Source: Achromobacter sp. Root83 (GTDB lineage: Bacteria; Pseudomonadota; Gammaproteobacteria; Burkholderiales; Burkholderiaceae_B). From it: 64,000 nt of DNA. Positions 52,084 through 60,663 of the stretch are shown in pieces (the first letter of the stretch is position 1; each line of letters starts with the position of its first letter). The position numbers and the translations under genes were made by a program. The notes under the pieces are model-generated. The model saw nothing but the letters and a program-made list of their open reading frames with translations, had not been told where the DNA came from and made no database searches. The stretch covers positions 403,755 through 467,754 of the forward strand of contig NZ_LMIU01000025.1 of the NCBI RefSeq assembly GCF_001428845.1, written 5' to 3'.

Positions 52084-52202
52084 TTGGACTCCTCGATCGG
52101 GCACTGCCGACGGTTGTTGATCATACTCCGCGGGAATACCCCGGCAAGCGCGCCAGCAACACACTGAAACGCACCGCCAGACCCTGCAAACACCCCGCGA
52201 AA

Positions 52203-52222
52203 CAACGGGCTACAGCCCGTTG
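52203..52222 (-). terminator. hairpin downstream of the PfkB-family kinase gene
   Basis: CAACGGGC (52203-52210) and GCCCGTTG (52215-52222) form an 8-bp stem with a TACA loop. It lies 68 bases after the kinase stop. The minus-strand tail is only a short TTGTTT. Confidence 0.5.
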
Positions 52223-52289
52223 CTTATTGAAGATCTCACGCTGGTTCGACCGGTCCGACGGGCCTCGGTTCCCAAATGAATGCGGTGGC

Positions 52290-53231
52290 TCAGGCGGGCA
52301 GATGAATGCCGTAGGAGGCATGCAGCACGGCGTCGATCTCGGCGCGGGTGGGCGCGTGGTTTTGCGGACCGCGCGAGGCGATCTTGATCGCGCCCATGAC
52401 GTTGCCCAGACGGCAGCTATCTTCCCAGCCCCAGCCGCTGGTCAGCCCATAAAGCAGGCCCCCGCGCTGCGCATCGCCGCAACCGGTCGGGTCCACCACC
52501 TGGGTGGCGCGCACGGGGGCGATCTGGATGCTCTTGCCGCCCGTGAGCAGGGTTGCGCCTTCGGCGCCGCGCGTCACCACCACGGCTTGCAGGGTGCTCG
52601 CGATATCGGCGACGCTGCGGCCGGTGCGCTGTTCGACCACGCCCGCTTCGTAGTCGTTGACGGTCAGCGCCTGGGCCAGCTTGAGCATGCGTTCGAGGTC
52701 GGCGCCGTCGAACAGCGGCATGGCCTGGCCCAGATCGAAGATGAAGGGGATGCCGCGTTTGTGCAGGCGTTCCGCGTGGGCGAACATGCCTTCCTTGGCG
52801 TCCGGCGCGACGATGGCCCAGGCCGCGTCGGCGTCGCTCAGGTCGTTGTCGGCCGCGAACGACATCGCGCCCGGGTGGAAGGCCGTGATCTGGTTATCGT
52901 CCAGGTCTGTGGTGATGAAGCACTGCGCCGTGAAGGTGTTGGGAATGGTCTTGACGCGGCTGACATCGATGCCCAGCGCGGACAGGCGCTCCATGTATTC
53001 GCCGGCGTCCTCGCCCACCGTCGCGACGGGCACGGGCCGGCCGCCCAGCAGGTTCATGTTGTAGGCGATGTTGCCCGAGCAGCCGCCGTATTCCTTGCGC
53101 ATGCTGGGCACCAGGAACGACACGCTCAGCGAGTGGATGCGATCGGCAAGAATATGCTCTTTGAAGCGCCCTTCGAACACCGCGATGGTGTCAAACGCCA
53201 TCGAGCCGCAAACCAGAACGGGAGTTGCCAT
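52290..53231 (-). CDS. PfkB-family sugar/nucleoside kinase (adenosine-kinase-like)
   Basis: A 313-residue ribokinase-fold kinase. It has the N-terminal GG motif (KEYGGCSGNIAYNMNLLGG) and the C-terminal PfkB signature DPTGCGDAQRGGLLYGL with catalytic D253. The GCGD variant replaces the usual GAGD. The substrate could be adenosine or another nucleoside or sugar. The start is ambiguous between MATPVL (53231) and MTSMAT (53240), with AAAGG immediately upstream. It begins only a few bases after the DUF3426-like gene on the same strand, so the two are co-transcribed. Confidence 0.88.
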   Translation of the reverse strand: MATPVLVCGSMAFDTIAVFEGRFKEHILADRIHSLSVSFLVPSMRKEYGGCSGNIAYNMNLLGGRPVPVATVGEDAGEYMERLSALGIDVSRVKTIPNTFTAQCFITTDLDDNQITAFHPGAMSFAADNDLSDADAAWAIVAPDAKEGMFAHAERLHKRGIPFIFDLGQAMPLFDGADLERMLKLAQALTVNDYEAGVVEQRTGRSVADIASTLQAVVVTRGAEGATLLTGGKSIQIAPVRATQVVDPTGCGDAQRGGLLYGLTSGWGWEDSCRLGNVMGAIKIASRGPQNHAPTRAEIDAVLHASYGIHLPA

Positions 53232-53243
53232 GCTTGTCATCCT

Positions 53244-54449
53244 TTACGGGAAAAACTTATCGAGTTGATAGCCATTGACCTGGACACCGGTCACTTCAAT
53301 GGGCACTGAAATCTTGAGCTCGCCGGCCGGGCCGAAGGGGCCGGCAAGCTGCGCGGGCGTCAGGTAGTTCTCGGGCATCAGCACCTTGCGCACGACCACG
53401 GTGTCCGACAGGTCGGTCAGGTCCAGCACCAGCGCGGGCCAATGCTGCGGCTTATCGTAGCGATTGCGCAGCACCAGGTTCAGCACCAGCCGGCTGCGGC
53501 CGTCGTCGATCGCGGCCGCGCCCGTCGGCGGCTGCAGGGACGACGAGGAAATCGCGATGCGTTCCAGGCGGCGGGCGTAGCCCACCGTGCATCCCAGCGG
53601 CTGGCAAACGGTTTCCAGAACCGGCCGCAGCGCCGGCACGGAATTGGCGATGTCGGTGCGATACGCATACAGCAGCTGCAAGCCGAACACGATCAGGCCG
53701 ATCAGGCACGCGTAGCCCCACAGCTTGCGCCAGAGGCTGCGGCGTTCCTGCCGGTCCTGATCCAGGAACTCGGGCGGCGCCCGGCCGACGTCCGTGGCGC
53801 TGGAATAGCGGGTTCGGGCATCGCCCAGCACCGGCTCGCGGGCGCCTGCCGGATCAAATTCGTCTTCGCCTTGGTATTCGTCGTCGCGCTCTGTATCGCG
53901 CACATCGTCGTGCTGGCGGCTGGCGGCCCAATCGAAGACCGGTTCGCTGCCCCGCCCCGCGGCCCGGGGTTCGTCCCGGAACGCGGGCGGCGCGACGGGT
54001 GGCGCGACGGGCGCCGTCAGACGCGGTTCCGCCTCGCGGAAGAAAGTGTCGCCGCCCGCGTCGCCATCATCGGCGTCGTCGGCGTCTTGTTCGGGAAGGT
54101 CCGGATCGGGCTCGGCACGCCGGCGGATGTGGTCGCGGCCGCGCAGCACGGCGGGCGGAACCGCCGGGGCTTGCGGCGCGACGGGCTCGTCCTCCCAGGG
54201 CGCGATCATGCGCGGCTGCGCGGGTGCGGCCAGCACGGGCGCGCCGGCTGCCGAGACGGAGGATGGCAACGGCGCGCTGGCCGGCGCCGTCGGCGCGACG
54301 GGCGCGCCCGGTTCGGAAAGCAGGCAGGCTCGCCCGTCGAACACGGTCGAGCAGGCGCCGCAACGCACCAGGCCATTGCGGACCCGGAGCTGGTCGGGCA
54401 CCACCTTGAACGAGGTGCCGCACTGCGGGCAACGGGTGGTCAGAGCCAT
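53244..54449 (-). CDS. zinc-ribbon (MJ0042-type) DUF3426 single-pass membrane protein
   Basis: A 401-residue protein. The N-terminal zinc ribbon is TRCPQCGTSFKVVPDQLRVRNG followed by VRCGACSTVFDG (two CxxC). A long Pro/Ala/Asp-rich linker covers about residues 45-225, and one transmembrane helix follows (about 247-265, YACLIGLIVFGLQLLY). The DUF3426 C-terminal domain is periplasmic, with CQPLGCTVGYARRLERIAI. It lies downstream of prmA, a conserved betaproteobacterial linkage. Function unknown. Confidence 0.9.
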   Translation of the reverse strand: MALTTRCPQCGTSFKVVPDQLRVRNGLVRCGACSTVFDGRACLLSEPGAPVAPTAPASAPLPSSVSAAGAPVLAAPAQPRMIAPWEDEPVAPQAPAVPPAVLRGRDHIRRRAEPDPDLPEQDADDADDGDAGGDTFFREAEPRLTAPVAPPVAPPAFRDEPRAAGRGSEPVFDWAASRQHDDVRDTERDDEYQGEDEFDPAGAREPVLGDARTRYSSATDVGRAPPEFLDQDRQERRSLWRKLWGYACLIGLIVFGLQLLYAYRTDIANSVPALRPVLETVCQPLGCTVGYARRLERIAISSSSLQPPTGAAAIDDGRSRLVLNLVLRNRYDKPQHWPALVLDLTDLSDTVVVRKVLMPENYLTPAQLAGPFGPAGELKISVPIEVTGVQVNGYQLDKFFP

Positions 54450-54475
54450 GATGCGAGATCCTGCCGTCGCGCCGT

Positions 54476-55408
54476 TCAGGCTTTCTGGCCGTGCAGGCAC
54501 ACCCAGCCATCGCGCGCGCGCCAGACCGACATGGCGATCCAGGGCGCGTAGGCGGCGGCCACTTCCTCGGCCTGGCGTTCGAGCACGCCGGACAGCACCA
54601 GATGGCCGCCCGCGGCGACGCGGCCAGCCAGCATGGGCGCCAGTACTTTCAGCGGATTGGACAGGATGTTGGCGACGACCACTTCGAAGGTGCCGTCCGC
54701 CAGGGCGTCGGGCAACATGGCTTGAAGTTCGACGCGGTTGACCTCGGCGTTGAAGAGCGTGCTCTGCACCGCCTGGGCGTCGATATCCACCGCCTGGGTG
54801 GGCCCCGCGCCCAGCTTGCGCGCCGCGATGGCCAGGATGCCGGAGCCGCAACCGTAGTCGAGCAGGGTGGCGCCCGCGGGCAGCTCCGCTTCCAGCCACG
54901 CCAGGCACAGGTGCGTCGTGGGGTGGCTGCCCGTGCCGAAGGCCAGGCCAGGATCAAGCTCGATGTGGATGGCGCCGTCCTGCGTGGGGATGGCGGCGGG
55001 ATCGAGGCCGGGAACCTCGGGGTTGTCGCGGTGCCAGCTAGGCACGATCCAGAGGCGTTCGGCGATATGGATGGGACCGAACTGCGACTGCGTCAGACGC
55101 ACCCAATCGGCATCGGGCACGTCGCGCAGGCTCCAGCCGGCAAACACGGCCGGGTCCAGTTCGCCCGCCGCGGCGGCTTCTTCCATGATCTGCGTGGGAT
55201 CGGCGCCATCGGGCAGCAAGGCGACGACAAGGTTGCGGTCCCAGGCCTGGACGTCGGGTTCCGTGCCCGGCTCGCCGAACAAGGGGCGCTCGACTTCGGT
55301 GCCCAGGTCGGCGTCCTCGACGGACACGGACAGCACGCCCGCCTCAAGCAAAGCGTCCGACAGAGCTTCGGCTTGTGCCTCTAGGCAGTGGAGCACGAGT
55401 TCACGCAT
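54476..55408 (-). CDS. prmA: PrmA: ribosomal protein L11 methyltransferase
   Basis: A 310-residue SAM-dependent methyltransferase that trimethylates L11. The N-terminal substrate domain ([20 protein letters not shown]) is followed by the catalytic domain with [13 protein letters not shown], the SAM motif [19 protein letters not shown] and [15 protein letters not shown]. Length and context next to accC are typical. Confidence 0.96.
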   Translation of the reverse strand: MRELVLHCLEAQAEALSDALLEAGVLSVSVEDADLGTEVERPLFGEPGTEPDVQAWDRNLVVALLPDGADPTQIMEEAAAAGELDPAVFAGWSLRDVPDADWVRLTQSQFGPIHIAERLWIVPSWHRDNPEVPGLDPAAIPTQDGAIHIELDPGLAFGTGSHPTTHLCLAWLEAELPAGATLLDYGCGSGILAIAARKLGAGPTQAVDIDAQAVQSTLFNAEVNRVELQAMLPDALADGTFEVVVANILSNPLKVLAPMLAGRVAAGGHLVLSGVLERQAEEVAAAYAPWIAMSVWRARDGWVCLHGQKA

Positions 55409-55474
55409 GATTTTTCTTCCATCTGGCCAACGGGCCGCGGCATGTGCCGCGGCCCGATCGACCTAATACATAAA

Positions 55475-55505
55475 GACAAAACAAAAAAGGGCTCCCTGAG
55501 AGCCC
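55475..55505 (-). terminator. intrinsic terminator of aroQ-accB-accC
   Basis: GGGCTC (55489-55494) and GAGCCC (55500-55505) form the stem, with a CCTGA loop. TTTTTTGTTTTGTC follows on the minus strand. It starts 11 bases after the accC stop and precedes prmA. Confidence 0.9.
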
Positions 55506-55515
55506 GGATCGTTGG

Positions 55516-56862
55516 TCAGGGACGCTGCGCCAACTTGTTTTCCAGATAGTGGATGCTGGTGCCGCCTTCGATGAAGCGGGCATCCTGCAGCATTTCGCGA
55601 TGCAGCGGAATGTTGGTGGAAATGCCTTCCACGACCATTTCCGACAGCGCGATACGCATGCGGGCCAGCGCCTGGTCGCGCGTATCGCCATAGGTAATGA
55701 CCTTGGCGATCATCGAATCGTAGTTCGGCGGCACGAAATAGCCGTTGAACGCATGCGAGTCGATACGCACGCCGGGGCCGCCGGGCGTGTGCCAGTTGGT
55801 GATGCGGCCGGGGCTGGGCACAAAGCGGAACGGATCTTCCGCGTTGATGCGGCATTCGATCGCATGTCCCTTGAACGCGACGTCGCGCTGGCGCAAAGTG
55901 AACTTTTCGCCGGCGGCAATCAGGATCTGCTGCTGCACCAGGTCGATGCCGGTGATCAGTTCGGTCACCGGGTGTTCCACCTGGATGCGGGTGTTCATTT
56001 CAATGAAATAGAACTCGCCGTTTTCATACAGGAACTCGAACGTGCCGGCGCCGCGATAGCCCATCTTGCGGCAGGCGTCGGCGCAGCGGTCGCCGATGCG
56101 CTCGATCAGGCGCCGGGCGACGCCGGGAGCCGGCGCTTCTTCGATGACCTTCTGGTGGCGGCGCTGCATGGAGCAATCGCGTTCGCCCAGCCAGACGGCG
56201 TTGCGTCCGCCATCGGCCAACACCTGGATTTCAATATGGCGCGGGTTCTCGAGGAACTTCTCCATATAGACTTCCGGGTTGTTGAACGCGGCGCCCGCCT
56301 CGGAACGGGTCATGGTGACGGCATTCAGGAGCGCGGCCTCGGTGTACACCACGCGCATGCCGCGGCCACCGCCGCCGCCAGCCGCCTTGATGATGACCGG
56401 ATAGCCGACTTCGCGCGCAATGCGAACGATTTCCTGCGGATCGTCGGGCAACGCGCCTTCGGAACCGGGCACCACCGGCACGCCGGCTTCGATCATGGCG
56501 CGCTTGGCGCTGACCTTGTCGCCCATCAGGCGGATGGTGTCGGGACGCGGGCCGATGAACACGAAGCCGCTTTTTTCGACGCGATCGGCGAAGTCGGCAT
56601 TTTCGGACAAGAACCCGTAACCCGGGTGGATTGCCTCGGAATCCGTGACTTCGGCGGCCGAAATGATGGCCGGCATGTTCAGGTAGCTTTCACGCGACGG
56701 CGCGGGCCCGATGCACACGGATTCATCGGCCAGGCGCACGTACTTGGCTTCGCGGTCGGCCTCGGAGTGAACGACCACGGTTTTGATGCCCAGCTCGCGG
56801 CAGGCGCGCTGAATGCGCAGGGCGATTTCGCCCCGATTGGCGATCAGGATTTTTTCGAACAT
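55516..56862 (-). CDS. accC: AccC: biotin carboxylase subunit of acetyl-CoA carboxylase
   Basis: A 448-residue ATP-grasp enzyme that carboxylates biotin on AccB. It has the N-terminal [23 protein letters not shown], the glycine-rich ATP loop [16 protein letters not shown], and the catalytic [15 protein letters not shown]. Start and length match the family. It follows accB by nine bases. Confidence 0.98.
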   Translation of the reverse strand: MFEKILIANRGEIALRIQRACRELGIKTVVVHSEADREAKYVRLADESVCIGPAPSRESYLNMPAIISAAEVTDSEAIHPGYGFLSENADFADRVEKSGFVFIGPRPDTIRLMGDKVSAKRAMIEAGVPVVPGSEGALPDDPQEIVRIAREVGYPVIIKAAGGGGGRGMRVVYTEAALLNAVTMTRSEAGAAFNNPEVYMEKFLENPRHIEIQVLADGGRNAVWLGERDCSMQRRHQKVIEEAPAPGVARRLIERIGDRCADACRKMGYRGAGTFEFLYENGEFYFIEMNTRIQVEHPVTELITGIDLVQQQILIAAGEKFTLRQRDVAFKGHAIECRINAEDPFRFVPSPGRITNWHTPGGPGVRIDSHAFNGYFVPPNYDSMIAKVITYGDTRDQALARMRIALSEMVVEGISTNIPLHREMLQDARFIEGGTSIHYLENKLAQRP

Positions 56863-56871
56863 TTTCAGCTA

Positions 56872-57321
56872 TCAGCCAATGACGAAGAGGGGTTGACCGT
56901 ACTCGACGGGCTCACCGTTTTCGACCAGGATTTCTTTGATGACGCCGGACTTGTCGGCTTCGATTTCATTGAGCAGCTTCATGGCTTCAATGATGCACAG
57001 CGGGTCGCCTTCCTTGACGGTGGCGCCCACGTCGATGAACGGGGCTGCGCCCGGATTCGGCGAACGGTAGAACGTGCCGACCATCGGCGCCTTCACGACG
57101 TGGCCCTGAATGACCGGCGCGGCGGGCGCTGCCGCTGCAGCGGGCGCCGCGGCCACGGGCGCGGCGGGCACGCCGGCTTCGGGCTGGTGGTAGGCGACGG
57201 GCTGCAAGGTCTGCGAGAACTTGACGATTCTTACCTTGCCTTCGCCTTCGGTGATTTCCAGCTCGGCGATGCCCGATTCAGCCACCAGGTCGATCAGGGT
57301 TTTGAGTTTTCGAAGATCCAT
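56872..57321 (-). CDS. accB: AccB: biotin carboxyl carrier protein
   Basis: A 149-residue carrier. The N-terminal helix region ([23 protein letters not shown] style) is followed by an Ala/Pro linker (about 50-70). The biotinyl domain has K115 in the EAMKL motif. First step of fatty-acid synthesis together with AccC and the transferase subunits, which lie elsewhere. Confidence 0.97.
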   Translation of the reverse strand: MDLRKLKTLIDLVAESGIAELEITEGEGKVRIVKFSQTLQPVAYHQPEAGVPAAPVAAAPAAAAAPAAPVIQGHVVKAPMVGTFYRSPNPGAAPFIDVGATVKEGDPLCIIEAMKLLNEIEADKSGVIKEILVENGEPVEYGQPLFVIG

Positions 57322-57408
57322 AGAGCTGCTTCCCGAGATAGTGTCGGCGGCGTCCCAGCGTGGGGTCCGCGCCGTATAAGATGTAAAAGCGATGAGTTTG
57401 GTGCGAGA

Positions 57409-57843
57409 TCAGTGCCGCGCTGCGTAACGCAGAGCCGCCTCGTAGCCGTCCGCGCCCAGGCCGCAAATCAGGCCTTGCGCCAAGTCGGACAGATAAGAGT
57501 GATGCCTGAAGGGCTCTCGCTTATACAGATTGGACAAATGTACTTCAATAAATGGGATCGCGACCCCAGCCAGCGCATCGCGAATTGCGACGCTGGTGTG
57601 CGTATATGCCGCTGCGTTGATGATGATGAAGTCCGTGCCGTCTTGCCGGGCCGCCTGAATGCGGTCAACCAGCGCACCCTCGTGATTGCTTTGCCAGGCG
57701 GTCAGCCTGGCGCCCAATTCCCCCGCAAGCAACTCGAGACGCTCATTGATCTGGAGCAGCGTCAGACTGCCGTAGATATGAGGTTCCCGGGTGCCCAGCA
57801 GGTTCAGGTTCGGGCCATGCAATACCAGTATGTTTTGCGCCAT
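57409..57843 (-). CDS. aroQ: AroQ: type II 3-dehydroquinate dehydratase
   Basis: A 144-residue shikimate-pathway enzyme. The start of the fold is [21 protein letters not shown], with the flexible-loop catalytic tyrosine Y24. [17 protein letters not shown] and [20 protein letters not shown] are the other family blocks. The start at 57843 (MAQNIL) is chosen over 12 extra in-frame residues. It is upstream of accB with an 87-base gap, as is common in proteobacteria. Confidence 0.97.
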   Translation of the reverse strand: MAQNILVLHGPNLNLLGTREPHIYGSLTLLQINERLELLAGELGARLTAWQSNHEGALVDRIQAARQDGTDFIIINAAAYTHTSVAIRDALAGVAIPFIEVHLSNLYKREPFRHHSYLSDLAQGLICGLGADGYEAALRYAARH

Positions 57844-57932
57844 GCGCTTGCCAGTGAGTGGATTGCCAATTGTTGGCAAAACAGCCGATAAACCAGCTTT
57901 TTACGCCAATTCATACTATTTGTCCAACAGAC

Positions 57933-58466
57933 TTACGCCTTTAAACCGGATAGGGTCTTGTCCAGATCATCGGGCTGTATTTCGCCCAATATTTTCCGGT
58001 TAATTCCGCCATCTTCGTTGAAAACAATAGTAAAAGGCAGGCCACCGCTAGGGTTTCCCAGCTTCCGCAGGGTATCGATGGCACCCGCGCCGATTACCCA
58101 CAAGGGGTAGGAAACCTGGACTTTCTCGGCAAATTTTTGCATGTTGGCCGCAGAATCCACCCCGATGCCGACAAATCGGACATTCGGGTATTTTTTCTGC
58201 AAGGCATCGAGCGCGGGCATTTCCTTTACGCACGGCGCGCACCAGGTTGCCCAGAAATTCACCACCATGGGCTGGCCTTTCCAATCGGCCAGCGAATGCG
58301 ACGCGCCACTCAGGTCCGGAAGCTTCATCTGCACCAGCGCGGCGACAGGATCGCCGGCAGCCGGCGCAGCCGCGGGGGCTTCGGGTTTGCGGCCAAACAA
58401 GGTCAAGCCGCCCGCAACCGTGGCGGCCACCGCCACGCCGGCGGAAAGAAGTAGGCGTCGATTCAT
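57933..58466 (-). CDS. TlpA-like periplasmic thioredoxin-fold protein
   Basis: A 177-residue membrane-anchored thiol-disulfide protein. An N-terminal anchor/signal (MNRRLLLSAGVAVAATVAGG) is followed by an Ala/Pro linker and the thioredoxin domain. The active site is WATWCAPC (C76, C79). GNPSGGLPFTIVFNEDG gives the conserved cis-proline. It should reduce periplasmic disulfides, for example in cytochrome or metal-site assembly. It diverges from mpl across about 107 bases. Confidence 0.92.
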   Translation of the reverse strand: MNRRLLLSAGVAVAATVAGGLTLFGRKPEAPAAAPAAGDPVAALVQMKLPDLSGASHSLADWKGQPMVVNFWATWCAPCVKEMPALDALQKKYPNVRFVGIGVDSAANMQKFAEKVQVSYPLWVIGAGAIDTLRKLGNPSGGLPFTIVFNEDGGINRKILGEIQPDDLDKTLSGLKA

Positions 58467-58573
58467 GGCGCGATCATAACCGTTGCGGACGTTTTTCGCC
58501 GCACAGGCCCAAGGCCCCGCCCCGTCGGCCCGCCCGCCCGCTATATATACAATGCAGGACAGGAGAGTTTTCA

Positions 58574-59944
58574 ATGCACCTGCATATTCTTGGCATCTGC
58601 GGTACGTTCATGGGCGGCTTGGCGCTGATCGCGCGGGCGGCCGGCCACAAAGTCACCGGTTGCGACGCGGGGGTCTACCCCCCGATGAGCACGCAACTGT
58701 CCGAACAGGGCATCGCGCTGATCGAAGGGTTCGGCGCCGAACAACTGGCCCTCAAGCCAGACCTGTACGTCATCGGCAACGTGGTCAGCCGCGGCAACCC
58801 GCTGATGGAAGCCATACTGGAGTCCGGCGCGCGCTATGTATCTGGCCCGCAATGGCTGGGCGACAACATCCTGCCCGGCGCGCATGTGCTGGCGGTGGCG
58901 GGCACCCATGGCAAAACCACCACCAGCTCGATGCTGGCGTGGGTGCTGGAGGCCGCGGGCATGGCCCCCAACTTCCTGATCGGCGGCGTGGCGCAGGACC
59001 TGCACGTATCAGCGCGCTACGACCCGGCCCGCCGCCCCTTCGTGATCGAAGCGGATGAGTACGACACCGCGTTTTTCGATAAGCGGTCCAAGTTTGTCCA
59101 CTATCGCCCCCGAACCGCCGTCCTGAACAACCTGGAATACGATCACGCCGACATCTTTCCCGATCTGGCCGCGATCGAAACCCAATTCCATCATCTGGTG
59201 CGCACGATACCTGGCTCGGGCCGCATCGTGCGACCCGCCCGCTCCGATGCACTGGACCGCGTGATTGCGCGCGGATGCTGGTCGGATACCGTCACGTTCG
59301 GCCCGGATGGCGCGTGGCAGGCCACCGCGCCGGACGCCGACGGCGCCTTTGGCGTGCGGCGCGGCGGCGTGGACGCCGGCACGGTGCGATGGAACCTCAC
59401 GGGCGAGCACAACCGCATGAACGCGCTGGCGGCGTTGGCCGCGGCGGAGCATGCGGGCGTGCCGGTGGAACAGGGCATCGCCGCGCTGACGCGATTTGCC
59501 GGCGTGAAGCGCCGCATGGAGCTGCGCGGCACGGTCACCGGAATCAAGGTCTACGACGATTTCGCCCATCACCCCACCGCCATCGCCACCACGCTGGAAG
59601 GCCTGCGCCGCCAGGTCGGCCCGGCGCGTATCCTGGCTGTGCTGGAGCCGCGTTCCAATACGATGAAGCTTGGCACCATGGCGGCCCGCCTGCCGGATGC
59701 CCTGGCCGACGCCGACCTGGTGTTCTGCTTCGGCGCCCAGGGCGGCAAGCACGCGCTCGGGTGGAATCCCGCCGAGGTGCTGGCGCCTCTGGGCGACCGG
59801 GCTTCCAGCTACGACGACATCGGCGCGCTGGTGGATGCCGTCGCCGGCGCCGCCCGCCCGGGCGACCAGGTACTGGTCATGAGCAACGGCGGTTTCGGCG
59901 GCATACACGGCAAGCTGCTGGACGCCCTGCAGGCGCGCGGCTGA
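58574..59944 (+). CDS. mpl: Mpl: murein tripeptide ligase
   Basis: A 456-residue Mur-type ligase that joins recycled L-Ala-gamma-D-Glu-meso-DAP to UDP-MurNAc. The start is HLHILGICGTFMGGLALIARA. The ATP loop is VAGTHGKTTTSSMLAW, and later blocks are TGEHNRMNALAALAAAEHAG and YDDFAHHPTAIATTLEGL. AGGAG (58561-58565) precedes the ATG by eight bases. A TATATATACAAT stretch at 58542-58553 may be the -10 but is very close to the Shine-Dalgarno. Confidence 0.96.
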   Translation: MHLHILGICGTFMGGLALIARAAGHKVTGCDAGVYPPMSTQLSEQGIALIEGFGAEQLALKPDLYVIGNVVSRGNPLMEAILESGARYVSGPQWLGDNILPGAHVLAVAGTHGKTTTSSMLAWVLEAAGMAPNFLIGGVAQDLHVSARYDPARRPFVIEADEYDTAFFDKRSKFVHYRPRTAVLNNLEYDHADIFPDLAAIETQFHHLVRTIPGSGRIVRPARSDALDRVIARGCWSDTVTFGPDGAWQATAPDADGAFGVRRGGVDAGTVRWNLTGEHNRMNALAALAAAEHAGVPVEQGIAALTRFAGVKRRMELRGTVTGIKVYDDFAHHPTAIATTLEGLRRQVGPARILAVLEPRSNTMKLGTMAARLPDALADADLVFCFGAQGGKHALGWNPAEVLAPLGDRASSYDDIGALVDAVAGAARPGDQVLVMSNGGFGGIHGKLLDALQARG

Positions 59945-59987
59945 TTTTTCGGCGGGTTCCAGCAACGCACGACGGGAACGGCAAGCA

Positions 59988-60590
59988 ATGATCCTCTATC
60001 TACACGGTTTCCGTTCCTCGCCCGAGTCCTTCAAGGCCCGGATGATGGCCGACGCCATGGCCGGGCGCCGCCTGTCCGCGGACTGGGCCTGCCCGCAGTT
60101 GCCCGCCAGCCCCCGCGAAGCCATGGCGCTTGCCATGGGCATCGCCACGTCCCGGCTGGAGGGCTGCGCGGACCCGCGCAGCCTGACCGTGATCGGATCC
60201 TCGTTGGGCGGTTTCTACGCCACCTGGATCGCCGAGCAACTGGGCTGCAAGGCGGTGCTCCTGAATCCGGCGGTGCAGGCCGCCCGGGACCTCGCGACCC
60301 AGGTCGGCGAGCACCACATGTATCATTCCGACGCGCCGTTCGTTTTTTTGCCTGAATATGTGGACGAACTGGCCGCCATCCATGCCCCGCGCATCACGCT
60401 GCCCGACCGGTATTTCCTGGTGGCCGCGACCGGCGACGAGGTGCTGGACTGGCGTGAAATGCGCGATCGGTATGCCGGCTGCCGCCAGCGTATCGTGCAA
60501 GGCAGCGACCACGGTTTGTCCGATTTCGCGGAATGGATGCCCGAAGTGCTTGAATTCGCCCTTGGCGACAAGCAGGTTCGCCCTCAATAA
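59988..60590 (+). CDS. YqiA-family alpha/beta hydrolase
   Basis: A 200-residue esterase-like protein of the YqiA/UPF0227 family. It begins with the family signature ILYLHGFRSSPESFKARMM. The nucleophile is in VIGSSLGGFYATWIAEQLG, the acid is in AATGDEVLDWREM, and the histidine is in QGSDHGLSDF. It follows mpl by 43 bases and precedes the RNB nuclease gene. The YqiA class is known to hydrolyse short acyl-CoA or esters. Confidence 0.92.
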   Translation: MILYLHGFRSSPESFKARMMADAMAGRRLSADWACPQLPASPREAMALAMGIATSRLEGCADPRSLTVIGSSLGGFYATWIAEQLGCKAVLLNPAVQAARDLATQVGEHHMYHSDAPFVFLPEYVDELAAIHAPRITLPDRYFLVAATGDEVLDWREMRDRYAGCRQRIVQGSDHGLSDFAEWMPEVLEFALGDKQVRPQ

Positions 60591-60607
60591 TCAGTATCAA
60601 ACCTCAA

Positions 60608-60619
60608 CTCTCTATATAG
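60608..60619 (+). promoter_or_regulatory. CTCTCTATATAG, possible -10 region before the RNB gene
   Basis: A TATATA core lies 45 bases upstream of the RNB start codon and 18 bases beyond the yqiA-like stop. It resembles CTCTCTATA sequences at 36574-36587 and 45179-45188. No clear -35 is seen. Confidence 0.3.
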
Positions 60620-60663
60620 CTGCGCAAGGCGGCGCGTGCGCGCCGCCCAGGACGATCCCCACC

